Shown piece after piece: positions 50,224-58,155 of a stretch of DNA of 64,000 bases. The notes under the pieces were generated by a model, which saw only the letters and a list, made by a program, of their open reading frames with translations, searched no databases and was not told where the DNA came from. Each line of letters opens with the position of its first letter. Position 1 is the stretch's first letter. Origin of the DNA: Saccharopolyspora ipomoeae (GTDB lineage: Bacteria > Actinomycetota > Actinomycetes > Mycobacteriales > Pseudonocardiaceae); contig NZ_JASAOF010000016.1 in assembly GCF_029952525.1 (NCBI RefSeq), positions 1-64,000 of the forward strand, read 5' to 3'. Position numbers and translations under genes: made by a program.

Positions 50224-51438
50224 ATGGCGAGTGCGTCGTGGCAGGGGACGAATCTGCCCAGGGTCGGGGGGTTCAACCGCGCGGTCGTGCTGGACACGAT
50301 CCGGCGTCACGGCGAGATCAGCCGCGTCGAACTCGCGCAGCGCACCGGGCTGACCGCGCAGACGATGTCCAACATCGTGCGGGGGCTGATGGACGAAGGG
50401 CTGGTCACCGAGAACGGGCACGCGCCCTCCACCGGCGGCAAGCGGCGGGTGCTGCTCAAGGTCGCCCCGGACGCCCACTCCGCCATCGGCCTGCACCTCG
50501 ATCCCGAGCGCATCACCGGCGTCCTCGTCGACCTCGCGGGCGGGGTCCGGCTGCGCGCCACCCGGCGGCTGCCCCACGACGCCACGCCCTCCTCCGTCGC
50601 CGCCGCGCTCACCCGCATCGGCCAGCAGCTGGTGCGCCGTTCCGGGCTCGAACCCGACCGCGTGCTCGGCGCCGGGCTCGCGGTGCCCGGGCCGCTGGAT
50701 CCCGCGCACCGCAAGGTCCTCGACCCGCCGAACCTGGAGGGCTGGACCGAGGTTCCGCTCGCCGACCTCGTCGAGGAGCGGTTCGCGCTGCCGGTGGTGA
50801 TGGACAACGACGCCACCGCCGCCGCCATCGGCGAGCGCTGGTCGGGCTGCGCGCAGCGCTCCGGCTCGTTCGTCTACGTCTACCTGGGCACCGGCGTCGG
50901 CATCGGCGTCGTGCTCGGCGACCAGGTGCACCGCGGCGTCAGCAACAACGCCGGCGAGATCGGCCACGTGCACAGCGGCGGCGCCCGCGAGTGCCACTGC
51001 GGCAGGCGCGGCTGCCTGGAGGCCTACTGCTCGATGCGCGCCGTCGTCGCCGACTGGCGCGCGGCCATCGGCCGCCCCGCGCCCACCTCGGTGGCCGCCG
51101 CCTACGACCAGCTGTGCAAGGACGCGGTGGCCGGGGAGGCCGCGGCCCGCAAGGTGTTGCGGCAGACCGCGACCCGCCTCGGCCAGGCCCTCGCCTCGGT
51201 GGTCAGCGTCCTCGACGTGGACCGCGTGGTGCTCGGCGGACCCGCGCTGCGGCACGTCTCCGAGCTGGTGCGCAACCGGGTGTCGAAGGTGATCACTGCG
51301 CAGGTGTGGGCGCCGCAGGTGCGCCCGGTGCGCGTCGAGTCCGCGCTGATCGGCGAGGACGCCGCCGCGGTCGGCGCGGCGTCACTGGTGTTCGACCACG
51401 CCTACTCACCCCGCCTCAACACGCTGCTGGGTTCCTGA
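50224..51438 (+). CDS. ROK-family transcriptional regulator
   Basis: A 404-residue protein. An N-terminal winged helix (VVLDTIRRHGEISRVELAQR, TAQTMSNIVRGLMDEG) precedes the ROK sugar-kinase-like domain: AGLAVPGPLDP, VVMDNDATAAAIGERW, VYLGTGVGIGVVL, and the zinc site GHVHSGGARECHCGRRGCLE. Such proteins are xylose- or glucose-responsive repressors. The target is unknown; the AT-richer upstream stretch (50150-50215) may hold its own operator. Its end overlaps the SGNH gene by 33 bases, convergent. Confidence 0.92.
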   Translation: MASASWQGTNLPRVGGFNRAVVLDTIRRHGEISRVELAQRTGLTAQTMSNIVRGLMDEGLVTENGHAPSTGGKRRVLLKVAPDAHSAIGLHLDPERITGVLVDLAGGVRLRATRRLPHDATPSSVAAALTRIGQQLVRRSGLEPDRVLGAGLAVPGPLDPAHRKVLDPPNLEGWTEVPLADLVEERFALPVVMDNDATAAAIGERWSGCAQRSGSFVYVYLGTGVGIGVVLGDQVHRGVSNNAGEIGHVHSGGARECHCGRRGCLEAYCSMRAVVADWRAAIGRPAPTSVAAAYDQLCKDAVAGEAAARKVLRQTATRLGQALASVVSVLDVDRVVLGGPALRHVSELVRNRVSKVITAQVWAPQVRPVRVESALIGEDAAAVGAASLVFDHAYSPRLNTLLGS

Positions 51439-52335
51439 GTCCGCCTGGATTCCCGAATCCGCCTGGGTTCCCGAGACCGCGTCCGCCACGGCGTTGCCGA
51501 AGGCCGCCATGCCCTGGGCGTTCGGGTGCAGGGGAGCGGCCCACGAGGTCGGGACGACGCCCTCGAAGTACTTCTGCTCCGGCGCCCGGCACACGTCGTG
51601 GCCCTCGCTGACCGGGCCGAGGTCGACGAACGTCGCGCCGTGCGCGCGGGCCCGCTCGCCCAGCCGCTCGCTCAACCTGTCCACACTGGACTGGATGTAG
51701 TCGGCGTCGCGGGCCCACATCGGTTCCTTCGGGTAGCAGCCGCCCGGCGGCAGGTATGTGCCGTATCCGACCACCACGACCTCCGCGTTCGGCGCCCGGT
51801 CGGCGATCTCGTCCAGCGCCGCGTCCAGGTCCGGGGTGAACTCGTCGATGCGCTCGGCCAGCTCGTCGCCTCCGTCGGCGGTGAAGCGGTCCGCGCAGGA
51901 CGCCCCCACCGGTTCCGGCAGCGCGTTCAGGCAGGACACCGCCGCCTGCACCAGGGACACGTCGTTGCCGCCGATGGTGACCGTGACCAGGTCGGTGGAG
52001 TCGCTCAGCGCCTCGTACTGCGGTGGCAGCACGAAGTGCTGGCGGCCGGAGAAGTCCTCGGTGTCGGCGCCCGAGCACGTCACGTCCCGGAGCTGGGCGC
52101 CCAACCGCGCCGCCGCGATCTGCGGGTAGTTCATCGTGGACCGGAAGCACAGCAGGTTCGGGTCCGGGCCCGGCACCAGCGGCCCGGCCGCCGCGGAGTC
52201 CCCCATCGCCACGTACTCGAACGCGTCCTCATCCGCTCGCGCCGCTGCATCCCCTTGCGCCGCCGCGGGAACTCCCGCCGTCAGCAACGCCATCACCCCG
52301 GCACCCGCGACCACCGGCAACCGCAACCCCAGCAC
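51406..52335 (-). CDS. Secreted SGNH/GDSL hydrolase
   Basis: A 309-residue exported esterase/lipase. Signal peptide MLGLRLPVVAGAGVMALLTA with cleavage near VPAAAQG. The catalytic blocks are YVAMGDSAAAGPL (Ser47), VTIGGNDVSLV and HPNAQGMAAFG. Six cysteines fit the disulfides of Streptomyces SGNH lipases. The C-terminus has a small repeat (SGTQADSGIQADSGTQQ) produced by tandem DNA units, overlapping the end of the ROK gene. Confidence 0.9.
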   Translation of the reverse strand: MLGLRLPVVAGAGVMALLTAGVPAAAQGDAAARADEDAFEYVAMGDSAAAGPLVPGPDPNLLCFRSTMNYPQIAAARLGAQLRDVTCSGADTEDFSGRQHFVLPPQYEALSDSTDLVTVTIGGNDVSLVQAAVSCLNALPEPVGASCADRFTADGGDELAERIDEFTPDLDAALDEIADRAPNAEVVVVGYGTYLPPGGCYPKEPMWARDADYIQSSVDRLSERLGERARAHGATFVDLGPVSEGHDVCRAPEQKYFEGVVPTSWAAPLHPNAQGMAAFGNAVADAVSGTQADSGIQADSGTQQRVEAG

Positions 52336-52502
52336 GAAGACCTCCCGAACCCGATCAAGACGACCAAACCTCTCGATCTGAGCACGAGAACCTCCCCGAG
52401 AGCGGGGATTGCACCCGCTCGGCGGCCGGGAATCCCCCGATGGGGCGGGCTTTTCGAACTCACGGGAAGTTCGTCAGGGCGCGGAGGCGTCGAGGCCCCG
52501 GG

Positions 52503-54779
52503 TCACTGGATGTCGCGGCGGAGCGCTCTGGTGATGCCGGCGGCGACGGTGGTCGCCAGCACCCAGCCCGCCGCGATGAGCGCGACCGTGATCCACTGCG
52601 AGGTCCCCGAGGTCCGCCACATCACGTCGTGGCCGAGGTTGATGATCGGCACCAGCTGGTCGACGGTGTAGAGCAGCGGGCTCCAGTGCGGGTGGTCCTC
52701 CGCGTTGACCGGCTGCAGCGGACCGTGCATCGAGAACCACGTGGTGCCCGCCGCCGACAGCAGCACCAGCCAGATCAGCGCGCGCAGCGGGCGGTAGCCG
52801 TAGCTGACCGTGATGAGCTGCAGGAAGCTCCACAACCGCACCGGCGGCCGGAACGCCGCGCGGGTGGAGGCCGCGATCGCTTTGTAGCGGCGGCGCTGCT
52901 TCTCGATCAGCACCGCGACCGCGTGCTCCTCGTTCCCGTTGTTGCTGAACACCTTCGCGAGCTGGTCGTACGGGCCGGGCTGGTAGCGGTCGCCGGAGTT
53001 GGCGCGCAGCCACGCCAGCCGCTCCTGGACCTTGCCGACGTCGGTGGGCTCGACGCTGTCGGTGAAGTTGTCGTAGCTGAAGTCGTCGACGTCGACGCCC
53101 CCACCGGCCTCCCACAGCGCCGCGTTGTCGGCCAGCAGCTCGCACTGGGCCTGCCGCAACAGGATTCGGCCCTTCGGCGGCTCCTCGACGCTGAGCGTCA
53201 GCTCCTGGGTGACCATGCCGAAACCGTTGATGGCGTTGCGGCTCAACCCGTCTCCGAGCCGCGCGCCGTGGAAGTTGGCCTGCCTGCCGACCTCGGCGCG
53301 GCGCAGCTGGATCTCGCCCTCGGCGACGAACGGCCGAACTCCCGATGCGCACACCAGGTCTCGCGCGATCCGCGCGCCGCGCAGGTCGACCGACGCCTTG
53401 TAGGCCAGCTTGTGCCGGTGCCAGGCGGGCTTGGTGAGCTCGGTGGAGCGCATGTCGAGGTTCGCGCCGACCGACGCGCCCTGCAGCTGCACCGAACCGG
53501 TGACGTCGGCCTCGCGGCAGTCGAAGTTGCTGCCCACGGTCACCCTGCTCGCCTGCAGCACGTCGGTGCGCGCACCGGTCAGCCGCGCCCGGTTGAGCTG
53601 GAAGCTGCCGTGCACCCGCACGTCGGTCATCCGCCACTCGCCCCACACCTCGGCCCGGCCTGCGGCGAGGTTGCCGCGGATCTCGGTGCCGTCGAGGTGG
53701 ATCGCGCGCAGCGAGCGGTCCACGGCCGCCCGCGCGGACTGCGCCCAGGTGAGGTCGATCTGCGCGCCGGAGAGCCGCAGGTCGCCGTCGATGCTGGCGC
53801 TGACCATGCGGATCGTGCCGCCGCTGCGGAAGTTCTCGTCCATCACGACGTCGCCGTGCACGTGGCTGCGGTCGGCGATGAGCGTGCTGGTCGGGTCGTC
53901 GTAGGGCGATTCGCCGCGGCGCGGCGGGCTCATCCCGGGTTCCAGGACGGCATCGCGCATCCGCAGGTCGCCGGAGATCGTCGCGCTCGGGATGAACACC
54001 AGCCCGGCGACGGTGAACGACCGCCCGGTGTTGGGGTCGACGTCGCAGCGCAGCGAGCCGCCGAGCTGGATCCCGTTGGCGTTGAGCGCCAACCGGCCCC
54101 GGTTGCGCAGCGATGCCCCGGCCAGCGTCAGGTTGCCGCCGATCTTGGCGCCGGGGATGCGGATCTCGCCCGCGACGCTCATCCGCATGCCGAGCATCGC
54201 CCCGGCCACGGTGAGCCGGTCGGCGTAGATGGCCCGGTGCCCGGGGTGGTGCAGTTCGCTGTCGTTGAGCAGCAGCGATCCGCCGAGCTCGGCGTCGGCG
54301 AGGTCGATGACCCCGCCGCGGCTGGTGCAGTGCAGCAGGTGGGTGTCGCTGGTGGTGCGCAGGTTCCGCGCCTGCATCCCGGGCAGCAGGCAGTCCCGCA
54401 GGACCAGCCCCGCCATCGAGGCCTGCCGCACGTCGGGCGAGTGGAGGAACCGGCAGCGCACGAACTCCAGCAGGTAGGGCAGTTCGGCGGCGCGCAGGTT
54501 GAGGCAGCCGCTGATCACCGCGTCCTGGATGAGGATCACCGGCTGCTGCCGGGCGCGCCGGGCGAACGGGCGACGGCTCGTCTCGTCCGGCGACTCGATC
54601 AGCCGCCGGGACAGGAACTCGCCGCGGATCTCCTGGTCGGCCTCGTGGTCCTCGGCGTGCACGTCGAGCGGGGCGCCTTCCGGCGTGTCCGGTCTGCCGC
54701 TGCGCAGCAGCTCGTCGACCCGACGCTCGGCCGCGGTCTGCGGACCGCTGCCGTTCTCCTTCACCCTGCCGCTCGGCAC
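52503..54779 (-). CDS. Beta-helix-like repeat protein with C-terminal membrane domain
   Basis: About 758 residues. A long central part (about 60-590) repeats a loose 20-residue unit such as GGSLLLNDSELHHPGHRAIY or GGNLTLAGASLRNRGRLALN, reminiscent of pentapeptide/right-handed beta-helix proteins. The C-terminus has membrane helices (LRALIWLVLLSAAGTTWFS; ITVALIAAGWVLATTVAAGI) with LLYTVDQLVPIINLGHDVMW between, like a channel-type re-entrant loop. Actinobacterial relatives are often named membrane-associated oxidoreductases without proof. GTG 54779 or 54764 could start it; function unknown. Confidence 0.78.
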   Translation of the reverse strand: MPSGRVKENGSGPQTAAERRVDELLRSGRPDTPEGAPLDVHAEDHEADQEIRGEFLSRRLIESPDETSRRPFARRARQQPVILIQDAVISGCLNLRAAELPYLLEFVRCRFLHSPDVRQASMAGLVLRDCLLPGMQARNLRTTSDTHLLHCTSRGGVIDLADAELGGSLLLNDSELHHPGHRAIYADRLTVAGAMLGMRMSVAGEIRIPGAKIGGNLTLAGASLRNRGRLALNANGIQLGGSLRCDVDPNTGRSFTVAGLVFIPSATISGDLRMRDAVLEPGMSPPRRGESPYDDPTSTLIADRSHVHGDVVMDENFRSGGTIRMVSASIDGDLRLSGAQIDLTWAQSARAAVDRSLRAIHLDGTEIRGNLAAGRAEVWGEWRMTDVRVHGSFQLNRARLTGARTDVLQASRVTVGSNFDCREADVTGSVQLQGASVGANLDMRSTELTKPAWHRHKLAYKASVDLRGARIARDLVCASGVRPFVAEGEIQLRRAEVGRQANFHGARLGDGLSRNAINGFGMVTQELTLSVEEPPKGRILLRQAQCELLADNAALWEAGGGVDVDDFSYDNFTDSVEPTDVGKVQERLAWLRANSGDRYQPGPYDQLAKVFSNNGNEEHAVAVLIEKQRRRYKAIAASTRAAFRPPVRLWSFLQLITVSYGYRPLRALIWLVLLSAAGTTWFSMHGPLQPVNAEDHPHWSPLLYTVDQLVPIINLGHDVMWRTSGTSQWITVALIAAGWVLATTVAAGITRALRRDIQ

Positions 54780-54896
54780 CCGTTGCCCCCGAAACCCCGT
54801 GAAACGTTGTCGATCATCTACCCAATAGGACGCCCGACCACCACCGGAGGTTTCGCCCAGCCCCAGAAAACACCGGGATGGCGTAGATGCGCTGCC

Positions 54897-54910
54897 GTTC
54901 CACGTGAAAC
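54897..54910. promoter_or_regulatory. parS-like ParB site
   Basis: GTTCCACGTGAAAC differs at one base from the actinobacterial parS core GTTTCACGTGAAAC. ParB binds such sites to nucleate the partition complex near oriC. The upstream flank does not add further matches, so this may be a weak site. Confidence 0.5.
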
Positions 54911-54946
54911 GGCCCCGGCGTGTCGGAATTCGACACGCCGGGGCCG
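54910..54946. terminator. Perfect 16-bp hairpin
   Basis: CGGCCCCGGCGTGTCG (54910-54925), GAATT, then its exact complement (54931-54946). It abuts the parS-like site. Confidence 0.7.
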
Positions 54947-54977
54947 TTCGGGGGTCAACAGCACGAGCACCCAGGAC

Positions 54978-55110
54978 AAGCGGCGAAGCCGCTTTCTCCT
55001 CCACCACCCTGGCGACTTGCACCGCCGCGGGTTCTGAGCGGTGCTGTGGCGCGCGGAGTCCACAGCACCGGTCAGGTTCCGCTACCCGCGCCGCCCAGCA
55101 GAGGGACCAC
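54978..55110. repeat. Variable-stem hairpin repeat, family 5 copy C
   Basis: Begins with AAGCGGC-GAA-GCCGCTT (54978-54994), then left box GCACCGCCGCGGGTTCT (55019-55035), stem CTGAGCGGTGCTGTGG (55034-55049) pairing with CCACAGCACCGGTCAG (55060-55075), and right box CAGGTTCCGCTACCCGCG. The inner arm of copies A and B is missing here, so the stem is closed by a short loop. Confidence 0.8.
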
Positions 55111-55120
55111 CATCGATCAT

Positions 55121-55873
55121 CTAATCCTGGTGAATCGGGTCCAGGACTCGGGCGAGGAAGGTGCGGGTGCGCTCCTCCTTCGGGTTGCCGATGACCTCGG
55201 CGGGCGGGCCCTGCTCGATGATGCCGCCGCCGTCCATGAACAGGACGCGGTCGGCGACCTCGCGGGCGAACTGCATCTCGTGGGTGACCACCAGCATCGT
55301 CATGCCCTCGTCGGCGAGCTGGCGCATCACGCCGAGCACGTCGCCGACCAGCTCCGGGTCCAGCGCGGAGGTCGGCTCGTCGAAGAGCATCACGTGCGGG
55401 TTCATCGACAGCGCCCGCGCGATCGCGACCCGCTGCTGCTGACCGCCGGAGAGCTGCGCCGGCATCGAGTCGGCCTTCTCGGACAACCCGACCTTGTCGA
55501 GGTTCTCCTTGGCGACCTTCTCCGACTCCTCCTTCGAGCGGCCCAGCACCTTGCGCTGCGCCACCGTCAGGTTCTCCAGCACCGACAGGTGGGAGAAGAG
55601 GTTGAACTGCTGGAACACCATGCCGACGTGCCGGCGGGCGCCGTCGAGGTCGGTGTCCGGGTCGGTCAGCTCGGTCCCGTCGACCGAGACCTTGCCCGCC
55701 GACGGCACTTCCAGCAGGTTCACGCAGCGCAGCAGGGTCGACTTGCCGGACCCGGAGGGTCCGATCACGCAGACGACCTCGCCGCGCTCGACCTGGAGGT
55801 CGATGTCGCGCAGCACTTCCAGCGAGCCGAAGGACTTGCTCAGCCCGGAGAGCTCGATCATCACGTCGCTCAC
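55121..55873 (-). CDS. Polar amino acid ABC importer ATP-binding protein
   Basis: A 250-residue ATPase of the GlnQ/GluA type: Walker [21 protein letters not shown]-loop [19 protein letters not shown], signature [18 protein letters not shown], Walker [21 protein letters not shown], switch [10 protein letters not shown]. It powers uptake with the permease and binding protein encoded upstream. GTG 55873 overlaps the permease stop (GTGA). An ATG four codons later is also possible. Confidence 0.93.
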   Translation of the reverse strand: MSDVMIELSGLSKSFGSLEVLRDIDLQVERGEVVCVIGPSGSGKSTLLRCVNLLEVPSAGKVSVDGTELTDPDTDLDGARRHVGMVFQQFNLFSHLSVLENLTVAQRKVLGRSKEESEKVAKENLDKVGLSEKADSMPAQLSGGQQQRVAIARALSMNPHVMLFDEPTSALDPELVGDVLGVMRQLADEGMTMLVVTHEMQFAREVADRVLFMDGGGIIEQGPPAEVIGNPKEERTRTFLARVLDPIHQD

Positions 55874-56700
55874 TTGGTGGCCTCCTTGGTCCGGACGCCG
55901 CCGAACTTGCGCTCCAGCAGGTCGGAGACGCGCGACAGCGGAATCGTGATGATCAGGTAGCACAGACCGGCGATCAGGATCGGCGTCAGCGACTGGTACT
56001 GGTTCAGCGCGCCGCGACCGAACTTCGCCAGCTCGTACTGGTCGACCGACAGGCCCAGCAGGTAGATCAGCGAGGAGTCCTTGGTCAGCAGGATCAGCTC
56101 GTTGGTCAGCGGCGGCAGGATGATCCGGAACGCCTGCGGCAGCACCACGGTGATCATCGTGCGGCTCGACGACATGCCCAGCGAGCGGGCCGCCTCGACC
56201 TGCCCCTTCGGCACGGCCTGGATGCCCGCGCGGATGGTCTCGGCCATGTAGGCGGCGCCGACCAGACCGAGGCTGAGCATCACGGTCGAGAGGTTGGTGA
56301 ACTTGACGCCGAACGCGATCGGCAGGCCGTAGCCGAACGCGATGAACACCAGCAGCGCGGGAAGTCCGCGGAACAGCTCGATGTAGCCGGTGGCGAGCCA
56401 CCGGTAGGGGGCGACCGGCGACATCTTCATCAGCGCCAGCAGCACCGCCAGCGCGAGGCCGAACCCGAAGCCCACCGCGGTGTAGAGGACGGTGTTGAGC
56501 AGCGCGGTCGTGATCACGTCGGGGAACTGGGCCCGGGCGACCTCGACGTTGAAGAACGCCCGGCCGATCTGGCCCCAGTCCGCGACGAAGACCAGCGCCA
56601 CGACGGCCACGATCAGCACCGCGTACTGGATGCCGAGGTTGAGCCGTGCCCGCTGTCGTCGGCCCATGCCTGCCTTGGGCCGCTCGATCTCGGTTGTCAT
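55870..56700 (-). CDS. Polar amino acid ABC importer permease
   Basis: A 276-residue membrane protein with HisM/GlnP-type fold. The binding-protein-dependent inner membrane segment is [20 protein letters not shown], and the EAA loop is [49 protein letters not shown] is the first shared span. It probably works as a homodimer. It overlaps the ATPase gene by GTGA and follows the binding-protein gene after an intercistronic hairpin region. Confidence 0.92.
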   Translation of the reverse strand: MTTEIERPKAGMGRRQRARLNLGIQYAVLIVAVVALVFVADWGQIGRAFFNVEVARAQFPDVITTALLNTVLYTAVGFGFGLALAVLLALMKMSPVAPYRWLATGYIELFRGLPALLVFIAFGYGLPIAFGVKFTNLSTVMLSLGLVGAAYMAETIRAGIQAVPKGQVEAARSLGMSSSRTMITVVLPQAFRIILPPLTNELILLTKDSSLIYLLGLSVDQYELAKFGRGALNQYQSLTPILIAGLCYLIITIPLSRVSDLLERKFGGVRTKEATK

Positions 56701-56744
56701 CGACTTCTCTCCATGTATCCGGCGGGAACCGCGACGGTGTTCGC

Positions 56745-56788
56745 GGCCCCGAGCACCGCTCGGGGCCGGCGTGGTCGACGCCGGCCCC
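56745..56788 (-). promoter_or_regulatory. Mutually exclusive intercistronic hairpins
   Basis: Hairpin 1: GGCCCCGAGC/GCTCGGGGCC (56745-56767). Hairpin 2: GGGGCCGGCGT/ACGCCGGCCCC (56762-56788). They share 56762-56767, so only one can form. It lies between the binding-protein gene and the permease gene, where such structures usually set the ratio of the two products. Confidence 0.6.
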
Positions 56789-56809
56789 GATCAGGCACGA
56801 ATCAGCGGG

Positions 56810-57628
56810 TCACTCCGGCTTCTTGCCGAACCACTTCTCGTAGATGCGGTCGTACTCACCGGACTGCTTGGCCTTGGCCAGCGACTCGTTGACCTTGGTC
56901 AGCAGCGCGGTGTTGCCCTTGCGGACGCCGATGCCGTACTTGTCGCCGGTCACGAACTCCTTGGTGACCTCGACGTCCTGGTTGTTCTTGGCGAAGCTGT
57001 AGAGCACGCCGTTGTCGTTGATCGCGGCGTCGACCCGGTTGATCTGAACCCCGTTCTGCTGCAGGGCCAGGTCGTCGAAGTCCACGACCTCGTAGCCGAA
57101 CTCGGCCTTGTGCGCCTCGGCGTAGTCCTTGCCGGTGGTGCCGACCTGCACGCCCAGCTTCTTGCCGCGCAGCTGGGAGAGGTCGGTGATGCCGGAGCCC
57201 TTCTTGACCATCAGCGCCTGCTCGGCGTCGAAGTACGGGTCGGAGAAGTCGAGGTTCTGCTTGCGGGAGTCGGTGATCGTCATCGCGGCGGCCGCGACGT
57301 CGCACTGCCCGCTGTTGAGCGACTCACCCGACTGGATGCCCTCGTCGAAGGGCGCGTCGACGATGTTCTGCTTCACACCGAGGTCGCGCGCGACCAGGTC
57401 CACCAGGTCCACGTCGAAGCCGACGATCTTGCCGCCTTCGCCCGGGAACTGGAACGGCTCGTAGGGCAGGTGGGTGCAGGTGGTCAGCGAACCGGGAGCG
57501 ATGAGGCTCAGTTCGCCGCCGCCCTGCCCTCCGCCGCTCGTCGTGGATTCGACACAACCTGTCACTGCCACAGCCAAGGTCAGCGCAGGCAGCATTGCCA
57601 GCGCACGGAGGGTTCTGCGACGCGCCAC
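56810..57628 (-). CDS. Polar amino acid ABC importer substrate-binding lipoprotein
   Basis: A 272-residue lipoprotein; the lipobox VTGC puts the lipid on Cys25. The SBP_bac_3 fold is seen in APGSLTTCTHLPYEPFQF, FDVDLVDLVARDLG, CDVAAAAMTITDSRKQNLDFSDPYFDAEQALMVKKG as key glutamate/glutamine-type segments, and the closing GEYDRIYEKWFGKKPE. Together with the next two genes it forms a high-affinity importer, probably for glutamate or a related amino acid. ATG at 57628 with AGGAGT upstream. Confidence 0.93.
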   Translation of the reverse strand: MARRRTLRALAMLPALTLAVAVTGCVESTTSGGGQGGGELSLIAPGSLTTCTHLPYEPFQFPGEGGKIVGFDVDLVDLVARDLGVKQNIVDAPFDEGIQSGESLNSGQCDVAAAAMTITDSRKQNLDFSDPYFDAEQALMVKKGSGITDLSQLRGKKLGVQVGTTGKDYAEAHKAEFGYEVVDFDDLALQQNGVQINRVDAAINDNGVLYSFAKNNQDVEVTKEFVTGDKYGIGVRKGNTALLTKVNESLAKAKQSGEYDRIYEKWFGKKPE

Positions 57629-57970
57629 GATGTAACTCCTAGTAGGTGAGAACGCGGGTGCTCGAATGGTGCCACTCGATCGGACGTAAACCCAATAGCT
57701 CGTGTTGCGAATCCATCAAGTTCGTCGAAAACCGACATCAACCTCCCGGACATCGAACGGCAAACCTGACGCGCCCGCAGCCCCACCGCAACAGGATTTC
57801 CGGCCGCCACCCGCAGTCCACCCCAGAACCCACCGGTCAAACCCCCACATCCTGTGTCCACCACCACGCCCCCGGGACACCCACGCCCATCACCTGCAGT
57901 CACCAACCCGCTCCCACCGGCACCCGAACCCGGCCATCACCCGGGGTCACGATGCCGACGTCCGTCACCA

Positions 57971-58041
57971 GTGGACAGTTTTAGCCATAATTGTCCGGAC
58001 AAAAAGGACATTGATCATGGGTGATCATGGCTAAAACTGTC
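57971..58041. repeat. Dispersed palindromic repeat family 1, copy C
   Basis: GACAGTTTTAGCCAT (57974-57988) and ATGGCTAAAACTGTC (58027-58041) around AATTGTCCGGACAAAAAGG and TTGATCATGG. The centre is in the same orientation as copy A. It lies 115 bases downstream of the VanW stop codon. Confidence 0.83.
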
Positions 58042-58101
58042 GCCTGGGGACCATGTCGACAAAGCGCCACGCCCGCGATGTCGACATGCGCCCACAACGC
58101 G

Positions 58102-58137
58102 AGCAGGGCCCTCCCCGGAGACGGGAAGGGCCCTGCT
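58102..58137. terminator. Hairpin terminator downstream of the VanW gene
   Basis: AGCAGGGCCCTCCC pairs with GGGAAGGGCCCTGCT (one bulge) with a short loop. A TTTTT run on the plus strand side lies at 58144-58148. Confidence 0.65.
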
Positions 58138-58155
58138 GGAGGGTTTTTCAGCCGA

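Larger units (their letters stand above)
54780..55120. other. Intergenic region with hairpins, parS-like site and repeat
   Basis: 341 bases upstream of the beta-helix gene. It contains a parS-like 14-mer (54897-54910), a 16-bp perfect hairpin (54910-54946) and repeat family 5 copy C (54978-55110). No coding frame is convincing. Confidence 0.6.
57629..58155. other. Intergenic region between the ABC importer and the VanW gene
   Basis: 527 bases. The part next to the importer (57640-57760) is AT-richer and should hold its promoter. 57760-57960 is C-rich on the plus strand and shows no gene or structure I can support. Family 1 copy C lies at 57971-58041 and a terminator at 58102-58137. Confidence 0.55.

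Noticed and set aside
52023..55037. A 1004-codon open frame on the plus strand
   Set aside because: It is exactly antisense to the beta-helix protein gene and the SGNH gene. Its product is Arg/Pro/His-rich noise, as is common opposite GC-rich genes with biased third positions.
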